Part shown: piece by piece, positions 44,195 through 54,849 of the stretch
How positions within the stretch are numbered: position 1 is the stretch's first letter
How the letters are laid out: each line of letters starts with the position of its first letter
NCBI RefSeq assembly: GCF_003194605.1
Contig: NZ_QHKY01000004.1
Coordinates: forward strand, 124,001-188,000
DNA: 64,000 nt
Reading direction: 5' to 3'
From: Nocardioides gilvus
Lineage (GTDB): Bacteria; Actinomycetota; Actinomycetes; Propionibacteriales; Nocardioidaceae
Translations under genes and position numbers: made by a program
The notes under the pieces: generated by a model
Database searches by the model: none
Told to the model about the DNA's origin: nothing
What the model saw: only the letters and a program-made list of their open reading frames with translations

Positions 44195-45732
44195 GGTCGC
44201 CTCCACTTTCGGCCGTCGCGCGCGAGCATCGCGTCGGCACTCAACGGTCCCCAGGTCCCGGAGTCGTACGGTTCGGGTTCGCCGTCGGCCGCCCAGGCCT
44301 CGAGGATCGGGTCCAGGATCTGCCACGAGAGCTCGACCTCCTCGTGCCGGGGGAAGAGTGGCGGATCGCCGAGCAGGACGTCGAGGATGAGTCGCTCGTA
44401 GGCCTCGGGGGACGACTCCGTGAAGGTGCCACCGTAGGCGAAGTCCATGGAGACGTCCCGGATCTCCATCGCGGTGCCCGGGACCTTGGAGCCGAACCGC
44501 ACCGTCATCCCCTCGTCGGGTTGGACCCGCATCACGAGCGCGTTCTGGGTGAGGTCCTCGGTGGCGAGCTCCGAGAAGGGCACGTGGGGCGCCTGCCGGA
44601 AGACCACGGCGACCTCGGTCACCCGTCGTCCTAGCCTCTTGCCGGCGCGCAGGTAGAACGGGACACCTGCCCATCGCCGGTTGTCGACCTCCAGGGTGAT
44701 CGCTGCGTAGGTCTCGGTGCGGGAGTCCGCTGCGATGCCGTCCTCCTCCAGGTAGCCGGCGACCTTGTCTCCTCCGGCCCACCCGGCGACGTACTGACCG
44801 CGGGCAGTGGTCTGGGAGAAGGGCTCCTTGCTCGTCACCGCGGAGAGGAACTTGCGCTTCTCCTGTCGCAACGACTCGGCGTCGAACGAGTGCGGCTCCT
44901 CCATGGCAACCAGGGCCATCAACTGGAGGAGATGGTTCTGGATCACGTCCCGGGCCGCGCCGATGCCGTCGTAGTAGCCGGCGCGCCCACCGATGCCGAT
45001 GTCCTCGGCCATCGTGATCTGGATGTGGTCGACGTAGTGGGAGTTCCACAGAGGCTCGAAGAGGGTGTTGGCGAACCTGAAGGCCAGGAAGTTCTGGACG
45101 GTCTCCTTGCCCAGGTAGTGGTCGATGCGGAAGACCGAACCGGACGGGAAGACATCGGCCAGCACTGCATTCAACTCGCGTGCCGACTCGAGGTCGTGGC
45201 CGAACGGCTTCTCGACGACCACACGACGCCAGGCGTCTCCGCCGTCGACCAGTCCGTGCTCCTTGAGTTGGGAGACCACGGAACCGAAGAACCCGGGCGG
45301 GATCGCCAGGTAGAAGGCGTGGTTGCCTCCCGTGCCGCGTTGCACGTCCAACTCCCGCAGCGTCTGCCCGAGGGTCTCGAACGCCACGTCGTCGTCGAAG
45401 TCACCGGGCACGAATCGGAACCCCTCACTGAGCTGCGTCCACACCTCCTCCCGGAACTCCGTACGTGCGTGCGTACGGACGGCCTCCTCGACGATCTGGG
45501 CGAAGTCCTGCTCCTCCCAGTCACGGCGGGCGAAGCCGACCAGGCTGAACCCCGGTGGCAGCAGACCACGGTTGGCGAGGTCGTAGATGGCCGGCATGAC
45601 CTTCTTGCGGGCCAGGTCACCGGTGACTCCGAAGATGACCATGCTGCAGGGACCAGCGATCCTGGGCAGCCTTCGATCACGAGGATCACGCAGTGGATTG
45701 CTCTCTGCAGGGCTGTCCAGGACCGGGGTCAC
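44191..45732 (-). CDS. zwf: Glucose-6-phosphate 1-dehydrogenase
   Basis: Oxidises glucose-6-phosphate to the lactone with NADP+. The 513-residue protein shows the coenzyme motif VIFGVTGDLARKK, the substrate motif RIDHYLGKETVQN, and VEKPFGHD. GTG starts the frame, overlapping pgi by 4 bases, and the end overlaps opcA by 4. With pgl and opcA it forms the oxidative branch of the operon; pgi upstream supplies its substrate by isomerisation. Confidence 0.98.
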   Translation of the reverse strand: MTPVLDSPAESNPLRDPRDRRLPRIAGPCSMVIFGVTGDLARKKVMPAIYDLANRGLLPPGFSLVGFARRDWEEQDFAQIVEEAVRTHARTEFREEVWTQLSEGFRFVPGDFDDDVAFETLGQTLRELDVQRGTGGNHAFYLAIPPGFFGSVVSQLKEHGLVDGGDAWRRVVVEKPFGHDLESARELNAVLADVFPSGSVFRIDHYLGKETVQNFLAFRFANTLFEPLWNSHYVDHIQITMAEDIGIGGRAGYYDGIGAARDVIQNHLLQLMALVAMEEPHSFDAESLRQEKRKFLSAVTSKEPFSQTTARGQYVAGWAGGDKVAGYLEEDGIAADSRTETYAAITLEVDNRRWAGVPFYLRAGKRLGRRVTEVAVVFRQAPHVPFSELATEDLTQNALVMRVQPDEGMTVRFGSKVPGTAMEIRDVSMDFAYGGTFTESSPEAYERLILDVLLGDPPLFPRHEEVELSWQILDPILEAWAADGEPEPYDSGTWGPLSADAMLARDGRKWRRP

Positions 45733-47366
45733 GTCAATGCCTCCGTCAGTGTGCTCAACAAATCTGGCTGGCTGAGGTGAAGACGCAGCACCGGGCGGCG
45801 ACGTTGACCCAGGACCTGCCCGTCACCGTGCGCCTGTGCCGCGATGAACTCCCCGAACGTGAACGGCCGCTCCGGCACGGAGAGGTCGGCCGCCGGTTGC
45901 CCGGTGATCTGCAGGAAGACGCCCGTCGCCGGACCACCCTTGTGGTACTGACCGGTGGAGTGGAGGAAGCGAGGGCCCCATCCGAACGAGACGGGGCGTG
46001 AGGTGCGGATCGCGAGCTGGTCCCGTACGGACTCCAGGTCAGAGTCCCGGTGGCGGTCGAGGTAGGCCTGGATCGCGAGGTACCCCTGGTCCGGGTCGAT
46101 GTGGGAGAGCAACGCCGAGACCGCCTCGGCGACGCTGCTGACCGACTCCGGCAGCCAGTCTCCGGAGGCGAACACCGCGATGCCCCCCTCGGAGAAGACG
46201 GGCGCTGGGGAGTCATCGGTGCCTTCCAGCATGCCGCGGGCGGCAGCCTTGGCGCTCTCCACGTCCGGTTGGTCGAACGGGTTGATGCCGAGCAGGCGCC
46301 CGCAGACTGCCGTCGCCACCTCCCACAGGAGCATCTGCGCGCCCATGGGGGCCTCGACGTGCGCGGACCATCGCTGGGCATCGTTGCTGAGGCCGGTGTC
46401 GGGGCCGTAGCTCACCAGCACGCTGTCGGGTGTGCTCGGATCGAAGTTCGGTGACCGGGTGGTGCCGACGTTGATCGGCAGGACACCTGTGCCGTTCTTG
46501 CCCGTCGACTCGGCGACCAACTGCTCCACCCAGGCACCGAAGCCGGAATCGCCCGGTCGCGCGTCACCGAGGATGAGCTTGTCGACCTGGTGCTCTGCCG
46601 CAGCTCCCAGGAACGCACCCAGCTCGAGGCCGGGGTTGGACAGGTCGTCGGCGGCGAGGGCAGGCTGGATCTGCGCCGCTTCGTCCAGCAACTGGGCGAG
46701 ATCGACGCCGGCCAGCCCGCACGGCACCAGACCGAAGGCTGTCAGCGCCGAATACCGTCCGCCGACGTCGGGGTCGGCCTCGAAGACGCGGCAGCCGGCC
46801 GCGGACGCCTCGTGGTGCAGCGGTGAACCGGGATCGGTGACGACCACGATGCGCTCGGCGGGACTGATCCCCGCCTCGGTGAAGGCCAACTCGTACGCGC
46901 GACGCTGGCTGTCGGTCTCGACGGTCCCACCGGACTTCGACGACACGACCACGACGGTACGCGCGATCTCCTCGTCGACCACGGTGCGCACGAAGTCAGG
47001 GTGTGAGGAGTCGAGCACGACGAGCTCGACGCCCGCTGCCCCACAGATCACCTCGGGAGCCAGGGACGAGCCCCCCATGCCGCACAGCACGACCCGGTCC
47101 AGGCCCGCGGCCAGGAATTCCGTACGGAGACGCGTGATCTGCTCCACCAGCGGGCGCGAACTCTCTGCCAGATGCACCCAGGCCAGGCGCTTGGCGGCTT
47201 CCGCCTCGGCCTCTGGGCCCCACAACGTCGGGTCCTGGTCGAAGAGTCGACTGGCCACCCGATCGTCGACGAGGCTGCGCAGGGCTGCATCGAACGCGGC
47301 TGGTGCGGGGCTGCGGAAGGAGATCTTCCAGGGCAGGGGCGTCGTGTGGTCCGAGCCCGGTGTCAT
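45729..47366 (-). CDS. pgi: Glucose-6-phosphate isomerase
   Basis: Interconverts glucose-6-phosphate and fructose-6-phosphate. The 545-residue protein has two SIS-type halves: [27 protein letters not shown] and the PGI signature [13 protein letters not shown], then [18 protein letters not shown] and [13 protein letters not shown]. This type is more like the isomerase half of bifunctional transaldolase/isomerase fusions than the E. coli enzyme. The ATG overlaps the tal stop by 4 bases and the end overlaps zwf, placing isomerase between transaldolase and dehydrogenase. Identification is secure; the subfamily statement rests on memory of the family. Confidence 0.93.
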   Translation of the reverse strand: MTPGSDHTTPLPWKISFRSPAPAAFDAALRSLVDDRVASRLFDQDPTLWGPEAEAEAAKRLAWVHLAESSRPLVEQITRLRTEFLAAGLDRVVLCGMGGSSLAPEVICGAAGVELVVLDSSHPDFVRTVVDEEIARTVVVVSSKSGGTVETDSQRRAYELAFTEAGISPAERIVVVTDPGSPLHHEASAAGCRVFEADPDVGGRYSALTAFGLVPCGLAGVDLAQLLDEAAQIQPALAADDLSNPGLELGAFLGAAAEHQVDKLILGDARPGDSGFGAWVEQLVAESTGKNGTGVLPINVGTTRSPNFDPSTPDSVLVSYGPDTGLSNDAQRWSAHVEAPMGAQMLLWEVATAVCGRLLGINPFDQPDVESAKAAARGMLEGTDDSPAPVFSEGGIAVFASGDWLPESVSSVAEAVSALLSHIDPDQGYLAIQAYLDRHRDSDLESVRDQLAIRTSRPVSFGWGPRFLHSTGQYHKGGPATGVFLQITGQPAADLSVPERPFTFGEFIAAQAHGDGQVLGQRRRPVLRLHLSQPDLLSTLTEALT

Positions 47367-48469
47367 GCCTGCCGCGCCTTCTCCAGCTGACCACGGACCG
47401 TCTCGACCAGCTCGTCCCACGAGACGACGAACTTGTCGACACCCTCGACTTCCAGTTGGGCGATCACGTCGTCGTAGTCGATGCCGGCGTCCGCAAGGGC
47501 GTCCATGGTGGCTCGGGCGCTCGCGTGGTTCGGACTGATCTGGTCCCCCTCGACCTCACCGTGGTCCGCGAAGGCCTGCATGGTCGCCTCGGGCATGGTG
47601 TTGACCGTTCCCGGCGCAACGAGGTCGGTCACGTACATCGTGTCGCGGTAGTCAGGGTTCTTCACTCCGGTGGAGGCCCAGAGGGGGCGCTGGACCCGGG
47701 CTCCCCGTGCGGCCAACGACTCCCAGCGCGGACCACTGAAGAACTCTTCGTACGCCGCGTGTGCGAGGCGGGCGTTCGCGACCCCGGCCCGTCCGAAGAG
47801 GGACTGGTCCGCGCCGCTCTCCTTGAGCCGGGAGTCGATCTCGGAGTCGACCCGGGAGACGAAGAAGGAAGCGACGGAGTGGATGGTCGAGAGGTCGTGG
47901 CCCCGTGAATCGGCCAGCTCCAGGCCGGCCGTGTAGGCCTCCATGACCTCGCTGTAGCGCTGGAGGCCGAAGATCAGAGTGACATTGACACTGATGCCGT
48001 GTCCCAGGATCTCGGTGATCGCGCCCAGTCCCTCGGGGGTCGCGGGGACCTTGATCAGCACGTTGGGCGAGTCCACGGCCGCCACGAGCTCGCGGGCCTG
48101 TGCCACGGTCCCTTCGGCATCGGCGGAGAGCGCGGGGGAGACCTCGATGGAGACTCGTCCGTCCACGCCGTCGGTCGCCTCGAAGACGGGGAGGAACAGT
48201 TGGCAGGCCTGTCGTACGTCGGTGGTGGTCAGCGCGAAGACCGCCTCTTCCACCTCCACCGACTGCGCAGCCAACTCGGCCACCTGCGCGTCGTAGCGCT
48301 CGCCCTTGGCCAGGGCCGAGGCGAAGATGGACGGGTTGGTGGTGACACCCACGACCGAGTTCTCCTCGATCAACCTTGCCAGGTTGCCGGTCTCGAGCCG
48401 CTCTCGTGAGAGATCGTCGAGCCAGATCGACACCCCGGCCCGGGCCAGGGACTTCAAACGTTCGGACAT
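47363..48469 (-). CDS. tal: Transaldolase
   Basis: Transfers dihydroxyacetone units between sugar phosphates in the non-oxidative pentose-phosphate pathway. The 368-residue protein has [28 protein letters not shown], the Schiff-base Lys in [24 protein letters not shown] and [24 protein letters not shown] lies upstream of the ATG. It begins 60 bases after tkt and overlaps pgi by 4 bases. It belongs to the long actinobacterial/cyanobacterial transaldolase subgroup. Confidence 0.96.
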   Translation of the reverse strand: MSERLKSLARAGVSIWLDDLSRERLETGNLARLIEENSVVGVTTNPSIFASALAKGERYDAQVAELAAQSVEVEEAVFALTTTDVRQACQLFLPVFEATDGVDGRVSIEVSPALSADAEGTVAQARELVAAVDSPNVLIKVPATPEGLGAITEILGHGISVNVTLIFGLQRYSEVMEAYTAGLELADSRGHDLSTIHSVASFFVSRVDSEIDSRLKESGADQSLFGRAGVANARLAHAAYEEFFSGPRWESLAARGARVQRPLWASTGVKNPDYRDTMYVTDLVAPGTVNTMPEATMQAFADHGEVEGDQISPNHASARATMDALADAGIDYDDVIAQLEVEGVDKFVVSWDELVETVRGQLEKARQA

Positions 48470-48529
48470 CTTGTGCCTCCCATGTGATGTGTTGCCCGTG
48501 CCTGGGTGTCGCAGGGTGGTGCGAGGGGC

Positions 48530-50650
48530 TCAGGCCCCCGCAGCAGCGATGCTGTCGAGTGCGGCGGTGGTGACTGCCTCAGCCGTCATGCCGTACTCGG
48601 TGAAGATGCGGGCGAAGTCTGCACTTGCCCCGTACTGCTCGATCGAAACGATTCGTCCGGCATCCCCGACGATTTCGCGCCACCCCTGCGCGATTCCGGC
48701 CTCGACACTGACCCGGGCCTTCACGTACGGCGGGATGACCTCGTCGCGGTACGACTGGGTCTGGGCGTTGAACCACTCGAGGCAAGGCATGGAGACGACT
48801 CGCGCCTGCACTCCCTGCTCAGCGAGCGTCGTACGCGCCTGCACGGCGAGCTGGACCTCGGAGCCGGTGGCCACGAGGACCACGTCGGGCTGAGCGCCGT
48901 CGGCGTCGAGGAGGACGTAGCCACCCTTGGCGACACCCTCGGTCGAGGCGAAGCCCTCCTCACCACGCGGGAAGGTCGGGACGTTCTGGCGGGTCAGGCA
49001 GAGACCGGCGGGGCGACCGGTGTTCTCGATGACCGCCTTCCAGGCAGCCGCGGTCTCGTTGCCGTCGGCCGGCCGGACCACGTCCAGGCCCGGGATGGCG
49101 CGCAGGGCAGCGAGGTGCTCGATGGGCTGGTGGGTGGGGCCGTCCTCGCCCAGACCGATGGAGTCGTGGGTCCACACGTAGGTGACCGGAATCTGCATGA
49201 GGGCAGCGAGCCGGACCGCGGGGCGCATGTAGTCGGCGAACTGCAGGAACGTGCCACCGAAGACGCGGGTGCCGCCGTGCATGGTGATGCCGTTCATGAT
49301 CGCGCCCATGGCGTGCTCACGGATACCGAAGTGGAGGACCCGGCCGTAGGGGTTCGCGGTCCAGGTCGAGGTGGAGCGCTCGGCCGGGACGAACGAGTCG
49401 GCGCCCTTGATCGTGGTGTTGTTGGACTCGGCCAGGTCGGCGGAACCACCCCACAGCTCGGGGAGCTGGGCGGCGAGGGCGTTGATGACCTCGCCCGAGG
49501 CCTTGCGGGTCGCGACGCCCTTGGCATCGGCCGGGTAGGTGGGGAGGGTCTCGTCCCATCCCGCGGGGAGTTCGTTCTTCTCCGTCCGGGCGAGGAAGGC
49601 AGCCCGCTCGGGGTTGGCCTCGGCCCAGCGGGTGAACTGCCCGTCCCACTCGGCGCGCAGCGCCTTGCCGCGGGCCAGGGCCTGGCGAGTGTGCTCGATC
49701 ACGTCGTCGCGGACCTCGAAGTTGAGCTCGGGGTCGAACCCGAGCAGCTTCTTGGTGGCGCGCACCTCGTCCTCACCGAGCGCGGATCCGTGGGAGGCAC
49801 CGGTGCCCTGGGCGGAGGGTGCGGGCCAGGCGATGATCGTCTTGAGCACGATGATCGAGGGCTTGTCGGTGACCGCGCGAGCGGACTCGAGGGCAGCGAA
49901 GAGCTCCGGGACGTCCTCGACGTAGGCGGAGCCGCCGCTGCGGTCACCTGCCCAGTCGACGACCTGGACGTGCCAGCCGTACGCCTCGTAGCGCTTCGCG
50001 ACGTCCTCGGTGAAGGCGATGTCGGTGTCGTCCTCGATCGAGATCTTGTTGTCGTCGTAGATCAGGGTGAGGTTGCCGAGCTGCTGGTGACCTGCGATCG
50101 AGGATGCCTCCGCGGAGACGCCCTCCTGCATGTCACCGTCGGAGGCGATGCAGTAGATGTGGTGGTCGAAGAGCGACTCGCCCACGGGCGTCTCCGGGTC
50201 CAGCAGGCCGCGCTGGCGACGGGCGGCCATGGCCATGCCCACGGCGTTGGCGATGCCTTGGCCCAGAGGGCCGGTGGTGGTCTCGACGCCGGCTGTGTGG
50301 CGGTACTCCGGGTGGCCCGGGGTCTTCGAGCCCCAGGTGCGCAGGGCCTTGAGGTCGTCGAGCTCCAGGCCGAAACCGGCCAGGTAGAGCTGGTTGTAGA
50401 GGGTGATGCTGGTGTGACCGCAGGAGAGGATGAATCGGTCTCGTGCCATCCAGTGGGCGTCGGCCGGGTTGTGCTTCATCACCTTCTGGAAGAGGAGGTA
50501 GGCGACGGGAGCGAGGCTCATGGCGGTCCCGGGGTGACCGTTTCCGACCTTCTGCACCGCATCCAGTGCCAGGATGCGAGCGGTGTCGACGGCTTGGTCG
50601 TCGAGCTCGGTCCACTCAAGTACGGGGGAGGACTTGCTGGAGTCGGTCAC
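48530..50650 (-). CDS. tkt: Transketolase
   Basis: Thiamine-diphosphate enzyme moving two-carbon units between sugar phosphates. The protein of about 706 residues has the TPP-binding [15 protein letters not shown] and the following [11 protein letters not shown], the substrate His in [13 protein letters not shown], and the C-terminal [14 protein letters not shown] and [11 protein letters not shown]. The GTG at 50650 is preferred: AAGGA precedes it by about five bases, while an ATG six bases upstream abuts that site. It heads the pentose-phosphate operon, with a TAGGCT promoter hexamer upstream and ctaB divergent. Confidence 0.97.
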   Translation of the reverse strand: MTDSSKSSPVLEWTELDDQAVDTARILALDAVQKVGNGHPGTAMSLAPVAYLLFQKVMKHNPADAHWMARDRFILSCGHTSITLYNQLYLAGFGLELDDLKALRTWGSKTPGHPEYRHTAGVETTTGPLGQGIANAVGMAMAARRQRGLLDPETPVGESLFDHHIYCIASDGDMQEGVSAEASSIAGHQQLGNLTLIYDDNKISIEDDTDIAFTEDVAKRYEAYGWHVQVVDWAGDRSGGSAYVEDVPELFAALESARAVTDKPSIIVLKTIIAWPAPSAQGTGASHGSALGEDEVRATKKLLGFDPELNFEVRDDVIEHTRQALARGKALRAEWDGQFTRWAEANPERAAFLARTEKNELPAGWDETLPTYPADAKGVATRKASGEVINALAAQLPELWGGSADLAESNNTTIKGADSFVPAERSTSTWTANPYGRVLHFGIREHAMGAIMNGITMHGGTRVFGGTFLQFADYMRPAVRLAALMQIPVTYVWTHDSIGLGEDGPTHQPIEHLAALRAIPGLDVVRPADGNETAAAWKAVIENTGRPAGLCLTRQNVPTFPRGEEGFASTEGVAKGGYVLLDADGAQPDVVLVATGSEVQLAVQARTTLAEQGVQARVVSMPCLEWFNAQTQSYRDEVIPPYVKARVSVEAGIAQGWREIVGDAGRIVSIEQYGASADFARIFTEYGMTAEAVTTAALDSIAAAGA

Positions 50651-50692
50651 GAGCATCCTTACGGGGGGGAGCGGTGCATCAGGGCGATCCCA

Positions 50693-50698
50693 AGCCTA
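50693..50698 (-). promoter_or_regulatory. -10 (TAGGCT) of the tkt operon
   Basis: TAGGCT on the minus strand, about 42 bases before the tkt GTG, in the 106-base tkt-ctaB divergent region. It is the same hexamer used by uvrB and uvrC, but here with a leader and a ribosome-binding site. Confidence 0.5.
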
Positions 50699-50712
50699 CT
50701 TACTCGGCGGGC

Positions 50713-50718
50713 TAGACT
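50713..50718 (+). promoter_or_regulatory. -10 (TAGACT) of ctaB
   Basis: TAGACT lies 38 bases before the ctaB GTG. The two divergent -10 hexamers of tkt and ctaB are only 14 bases apart, so polymerase binding at one should exclude the other. Confidence 0.5.
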
Positions 50719-50756
50719 CGACTCCGGATCACTCCCAATGCTCAGAGGTTCAGCCC

Positions 50757-51719
50757 GTGACGTATGTCGGCCCCTCGGCCTCATCCGCCGAGATGTCCAT
50801 TCCACCCTCCGTGGAGGACGGTTCCGGCAGGGCGACGGTGAAGGACGTGATCACCGCCTACGTCGGGCTCACGAAGCCCCGGGTGATCGAGCTGCTGCTC
50901 CTCACCACCGTGCCGGTGATGTTCTACGCGGCGCGGGGGATCCCTGACCTGGGACTCGTCCTGTGGACCGTGCTCGGCGGTGCGATGAGCGCCGGTGCTG
51001 CGTCGGCGTACAACTGCGTCTACGACCGTGACATCGACGAGCAGATGCGGCGTACGAAGCGTCGGGCGCTCCCCAGGCACGTGGTCACGCCGGTGTCGGC
51101 CCTCGTGTTCGCGACCACCTTGGCCGTGCTCTCCACCGCGGCTCTCTGGTACGGGACGAACGGTCTCTCCGCCGGTCTCTCCGTCGGCGCCATTGCCTTC
51201 TACGTCTTCATCTACACGATGCTGTTGAAGCGGCGTACGACCCAGAACATCGTCTGGGGCGGTATCGCCGGGTGCTTCCCGACACTCATCGGCTGGACCG
51301 CGGTCACCGGCTCACTGTCGTGGGAGCCCGTGGTGCTCTTCATGGTCGTCTTCTTCTGGACGCCGCCGCACACCTGGGCGTTGGCCATGCACTACCGCGA
51401 GGACTACGCGAACGTCGACGTCCCGATGCTCCCGGTGGTGGCGACTCCCCGCGTGGTGGCCACCCGCATCGTGGTCTACAGCTGGGTGATGGTGGTGACC
51501 TCGTTGCTGCTGTGGCCCGTTGCGTCCACCAGCTGGTTCTACCCAGTCGTGGCAGCCGTGCTCGGAGCGGTCTTCCTCCTCGAGGCGCACCGTCTGCTGG
51601 CCCGCACGAAGAAGTACGAGTCACTCAAGGACATCTCTCCGATGCGGCTCTTCCACAACTCCAACCTCTACCTCTCGCTGCTCTTCGTGGCGGTGGCAAT
51701 CGACCCGCTGATCGGCTGA
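50757..51719 (+). CDS. ctaB: Protoheme IX farnesyltransferase (heme O synthase)
   Basis: Transfers a farnesyl group to protoheme to make heme O for terminal oxidases. The 320-residue membrane protein has the two Asp-rich motifs [21 protein letters not shown] and [14 protein letters not shown], with about eight or nine hydrophobic segments. The GTG at 50757 has AGAGG eight bases upstream; an internal ATG 36 bases later lacks such a site. It pairs functionally with ctaA, encoded 1.4 kb away on the opposite strand. A strong hairpin follows. Confidence 0.95.
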   Translation: MTYVGPSASSAEMSIPPSVEDGSGRATVKDVITAYVGLTKPRVIELLLLTTVPVMFYAARGIPDLGLVLWTVLGGAMSAGAASAYNCVYDRDIDEQMRRTKRRALPRHVVTPVSALVFATTLAVLSTAALWYGTNGLSAGLSVGAIAFYVFIYTMLLKRRTTQNIVWGGIAGCFPTLIGWTAVTGSLSWEPVVLFMVVFFWTPPHTWALAMHYREDYANVDVPMLPVVATPRVVATRIVVYSWVMVVTSLLLWPVASTSWFYPVVAAVLGAVFLLEAHRLLARTKKYESLKDISPMRLFHNSNLYLSLLFVAVAIDPLIG

Positions 51720-51743
51720 TCGCACCACCACCTCACACAGCAG

Positions 51744-51790
51744 GAACGCCCCTCCCGCATCTCTGGACGGAGATGACGAGAGGGGCGTTC
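51744..51790. terminator. Two-tier hairpin after ctaB
   Basis: GAACGCCCCTC pairs perfectly with GAGGGGCGTTC (11 bp), and inside it CATCTC pairs with GAGATG around a six-base loop. TTCTTCG follows on the plus strand. It separates ctaB from the convergent L,D-transpeptidase and probably ends both messages. Confidence 0.8.
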
Positions 51791-51836
51791 TTCGTGGTGG
51801 GTGGGTCCTGGACTCTGACGACGTGGACCCGGTGAC

Positions 51837-52982
51837 TCAGGAGCGGTAGACGACAACCTTGTCGCGGATCTTCACCTTGTCGAAGAGTCGCTCGATCGCG
51901 CGGCGGTCACGGATGTTCACGCAACCGTGGGACGCGCCGTTGTAGCCGGTCTGGGCGAAGTCGGGCGAGTAGTGCACGGCCTGGCCCCCCGAGAAGAACA
52001 TGGCAAACGGCATGGAGGAGCCGTAGATGCTGGAGACGTGGTCACGCGACTTGCGGAAGACGCTGAACTGACCTTCGCGGGTCGGGTACTTCGCCCCACC
52101 GAAACGCGCATCCAGGCGGGTCTTCACCACACCGTTGACGACCCATCGCAGCGTGCGCGAGGTCTTGTCGATGCACATGACGCGGCCTGTCTTGCAGCGC
52201 TCGTCCAACTTGGCGCCCTTGACCGGGAGGTTGTACATCTCGGTGCGGTTGGGGGCGCGGGTGATGGCGTTGAGGCGGTCACGGGTGCGCACGTCGACCT
52301 TGCCCGTCACCGGGATCTTGGTGGCCTTCTGGAAGCGTCGGACGGCGAGCCTGGTCTTCCGGTCGTACTTTGCGCCGACCTTGCCCTTGAAGTGCCGAAG
52401 CTGCTTGAGGCGGGCCTCGAGTCGGCGCACCTTCTTGCCCTTGGAACCCGTCCGCATCAGCGGCTTGCCCGGTTTGTAGACGTTGTTGAGCGCGTTCTTC
52501 GAAGGCTCCTTGGTCAAGGAGACGAGCTTCGTCCACGTCCGCGTGCCCACGACGCCGCGTCGGCCCTTGACCTTGTACTTGTTCTGGAACGCCACCACGC
52601 CGTTGTGCGTCTCCGTCTCGAACGTCCAGGTGATGACCTCGGAGTGCAGACCCAGCTGGTGCAGGCGGCTCTCGAGCTTGCGCACCCGGTTCGACCGGTC
52701 GCCCATCTTCATCTTCTTGAAGGGCTTCGCCTTCGGCGCCGGGACAGGCGTCGGCGTCGGGTCGGGTGTGGGGGTGGCAGTGGGTGCCGGGGTCGGCGTG
52801 ACCGCGGGCGAAGTGGTCATGGAGTCCGTGGGTGACGGGACCGGCGGCTGGCTGGGGCCGGAGGCGTTCGCTACCGGCACGGAGAGCATGCCTACGGCGA
52901 GGAAGGTGGCGCTGAGGGCCACCGTCGTCCGGGCCATCTGGGCGCGCAGGGCCCGTGGACGAGTGATACGGGTGGTGTTCAT
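51837..52982 (-). CDS. L,D-transpeptidase (YkuD) with peptidoglycan-binding repeats
   Basis: An exported cell-wall enzyme that forms 3-3 peptidoglycan crosslinks. The 381-residue precursor has a signal peptide (about residues 17-40), a Pro/Thr-rich linker (TPTPAPTATPTPDPTPTP), two peptidoglycan-binding-like repeats (MGDRSNRVRKLESRLHQLGL and GSKGKKVRRLEARLKQLRH) and a C-terminal YkuD domain with HYSPDFAQTGYNGASHGCVNI and the catalytic Cys. The ATG giving MNTTRITRPR is preferred to a longer start. It stands alone between ctaB and ctaA. The substrate assignment follows from the family. Confidence 0.9.
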   Translation of the reverse strand: MNTTRITRPRALRAQMARTTVALSATFLAVGMLSVPVANASGPSQPPVPSPTDSMTTSPAVTPTPAPTATPTPDPTPTPVPAPKAKPFKKMKMGDRSNRVRKLESRLHQLGLHSEVITWTFETETHNGVVAFQNKYKVKGRRGVVGTRTWTKLVSLTKEPSKNALNNVYKPGKPLMRTGSKGKKVRRLEARLKQLRHFKGKVGAKYDRKTRLAVRRFQKATKIPVTGKVDVRTRDRLNAITRAPNRTEMYNLPVKGAKLDERCKTGRVMCIDKTSRTLRWVVNGVVKTRLDARFGGAKYPTREGQFSVFRKSRDHVSSIYGSSMPFAMFFSGGQAVHYSPDFAQTGYNGASHGCVNIRDRRAIERLFDKVKIRDKVVVYRS

Positions 52983-53034
52983 TGCTGTGCCCCCGAGGGT
53001 GGGTCGTGGTGACGATGTGATGGAAGTGATACGC

Positions 53035-53040
53035 ACTCTA
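53035..53040 (-). promoter_or_regulatory. Candidate -10 (TAGAGT) of the L,D-transpeptidase gene
   Basis: TAGAGT on the minus strand lies 53 bases before the ATG. The neighbouring TACGTAAAAC is the most A/T-rich part of the 137-base gap to ctaA. No clear -35. Confidence 0.4.
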
Positions 53041-53119
53041 CGTAAAACCCGGGGTCTCCATGGCTTCTCCGGCACGTGCCGCAAGGAGTGGTTCGCCCTG
53101 CAGAGGACGGGGGGCATGC

Positions 53120-54076
53120 CTAGAAGGTTGCATCGATGCGGTCAGGGTCGCTCGGCTTCGTGCCGCTCGCCCAGGCCAGGAGGTGTCCGGTGGGCTGTTC
53201 ACCTGCCACGTGCGCGCGGGTGGCCAGCCAGACTCGGGCGAACCCAGCGGCGAGGAGACTCGCCCCCAACATGTGGAGCGCGACGAGAAGTTCGTTCAGG
53301 TCGAGGAGGTACTGGGTCCAGCCGACGACGCCCTGAAACAGCTCCAGGGCGAGCAGGGCCGCGGCCACGACGGTGAGCCACCGATCGCCCATGCGAAGGG
53401 CCACCACGAGCAGGGTCACGGTCAGGGCCACCAGGACGTAGACGGAGGCCGCATGGATCTGTGACAAGAACGCCGGGTCCAGGCCGTTGCGCTTGGCCTC
53501 GGCGTCCCCGGCGTGCGGCCCGGCGCCGGTGACCACGGTGCCCAGGTAGAGCACGATCCAGCCGTTCACGAGAATCGCCAGGGCCAGCCACCGCGCGCTC
53601 GCCGGCGCCTCGGGCCTGGTGGGGCTGCGCAGGTGGTCCAACAGGGCCAGGCAGACCATGATCATCGCCATCGAGGCGAGGAAGTGCAGGGAGACGATCC
53701 ACGGGTTGAGGTCGGTGAGCACCGTGATTCCACCGATCACCGCCTGGAGCGGGATCCCCAGCGCCACGACGAGCGAGTACTTCACTGCCCGACGATCGCG
53801 GGAGCCGAGGGCGGCGACGAAGCAGAGGACGGCGATGACCAGGAGGACGTAGGTCAGCATCCTGTTGCCGAACTCGATGGCTCCGTGGATGCCCATGCTC
53901 GGGTGCGTGACGTAGGAGTCGTCCGTGCATCGGGGCCACGTCGGACAGCCCAGGCCGGAGCCGGTCAGGCGAACGGCTGCCCCGGTCACCACGATCCCGA
54001 TGTTGGCCACGATGTTGGCCACGGCCAAGGGCCACAGACGCACCGAGAGACGCTCGGCGAACCGGGTGAACGACAT
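53120..54076 (-). CDS. ctaA: Heme A synthase
   Basis: Oxidises heme O to heme A, a membrane enzyme of cytochrome aa3 assembly. The 318-residue protein has eight hydrophobic segments, the N-terminal GAAVRLTGSGLGCPTWPRC with paired Cys in the first external loop, EFGNRMLTY, and His in SLHFLASM, SQIHAASV and ALHMLGAS as probable heme ligands. The ATG follows the permease stop by five bases on the minus strand, so the exporter and ctaA form one operon. Confidence 0.95.
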   Translation of the reverse strand: MSFTRFAERLSVRLWPLAVANIVANIGIVVTGAAVRLTGSGLGCPTWPRCTDDSYVTHPSMGIHGAIEFGNRMLTYVLLVIAVLCFVAALGSRDRRAVKYSLVVALGIPLQAVIGGITVLTDLNPWIVSLHFLASMAMIMVCLALLDHLRSPTRPEAPASARWLALAILVNGWIVLYLGTVVTGAGPHAGDAEAKRNGLDPAFLSQIHAASVYVLVALTVTLLVVALRMGDRWLTVVAAALLALELFQGVVGWTQYLLDLNELLVALHMLGASLLAAGFARVWLATRAHVAGEQPTGHLLAWASGTKPSDPDRIDATF

Positions 54077-54081
54077 GCTGA

Positions 54082-54849
54082 TCACTCCCAGCGGAAGGTG
54101 CGTGCGGTCAGGGCGGCGCCGACGGCGGCCCACCCGACCAGGACGAGCAGGGGGATCCAGGCCGGGGAGCCATGGATGAGTGCCTCGCGCATGGACTCTC
54201 CGAGGGCCCCACTGGGGAGCCAGCGTACGACTTGGCCCAGCGCACCGTACTCGTCGACGGGGATGACCACCGCGCCGCCGACCATGAGCAACAGGTAGAC
54301 GAGGTTGGCGAAGGCCAGTGTCGCCTCGGCGCGGAGGAGGCCCGCGACCAGGAGTCCGAGCGCGCCGAAGGCGGCTGTGCCGAGCACGGACGCCAGCAGT
54401 ACGCCGAGGATCGAGACCGAGGGGTCCCAGCCCAGGGAGAGAGCCAGGGCTGCCACCACGACGATCTGGAAGGCCTCGACCACCAGCAGGGCAAGCACCT
54501 TGCCCAGGAGCAACCCGTGCCGGGGGAGTGGGCTGGCCCCCAGCCGCTTGATGACGCCGTAGCGACGCTCGAACCCGGTGGCGATGGCAGTGGAGGTGAA
54601 GGCGGTGGACATGATCGCGAGCGCCAGGACTCCGGGCGCCAGCAGGTCGATAGGACGCTCGGAGAGATTGAGATCGATCCTCTTCGAGGCCACGATGCCG
54701 CCGAGAAGCACCACGACCGGAATGACCACGGCCAGCAGGAGCTGCTCGCCGTTGCGCAGGATGAGTCGGGCCTCCATGCCGGCCTGCGCCATCACCTGGC
54801 GCCCCAGAGGCGCGCCCCCGGGATCCGGGGTGAAAGTGCCGGTGCTCAT
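54082..54849 (-). CDS. ABC-2 type transporter permease
   Basis: A 255-residue membrane component of a two-gene ABC exporter. Six hydrophobic segments are visible, including LLLAVVIPVVVLLGGIVAS and LLVVEAFQIVVVAALALSLG, with the cytoplasmic FERRYGVIKRLGASPLPR loop typical of ABC-2 permeases. The ATG overlaps the ATPase stop by 4 bases. The ATPase-permease-ctaA order also occurs in mycobacteria beside the suf genes. The substrate is unknown; drug or lipid export and heme-related transport are both possible. Confidence 0.88.
   Translation of the reverse strand: MSTGTFTPDPGGAPLGRQVMAQAGMEARLILRNGEQLLLAVVIPVVVLLGGIVASKRIDLNLSERPIDLLAPGVLALAIMSTAFTSTAIATGFERRYGVIKRLGASPLPRHGLLLGKVLALLVVEAFQIVVVAALALSLGWDPSVSILGVLLASVLGTAAFGALGLLVAGLLRAEATLAFANLVYLLLMVGGAVVIPVDEYGALGQVVRWLPSGALGESMREALIHGSPAWIPLLVLVGWAAVGAALTARTFRWE

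Noticed and set aside
48506..50947. Plus-strand open frame of 813 codons opposite tkt
   Set aside because: Antisense shadow of transketolase; composition (Val/Gly/Asp/His) is typical of reversed high-GC coding DNA and no start signals fit.
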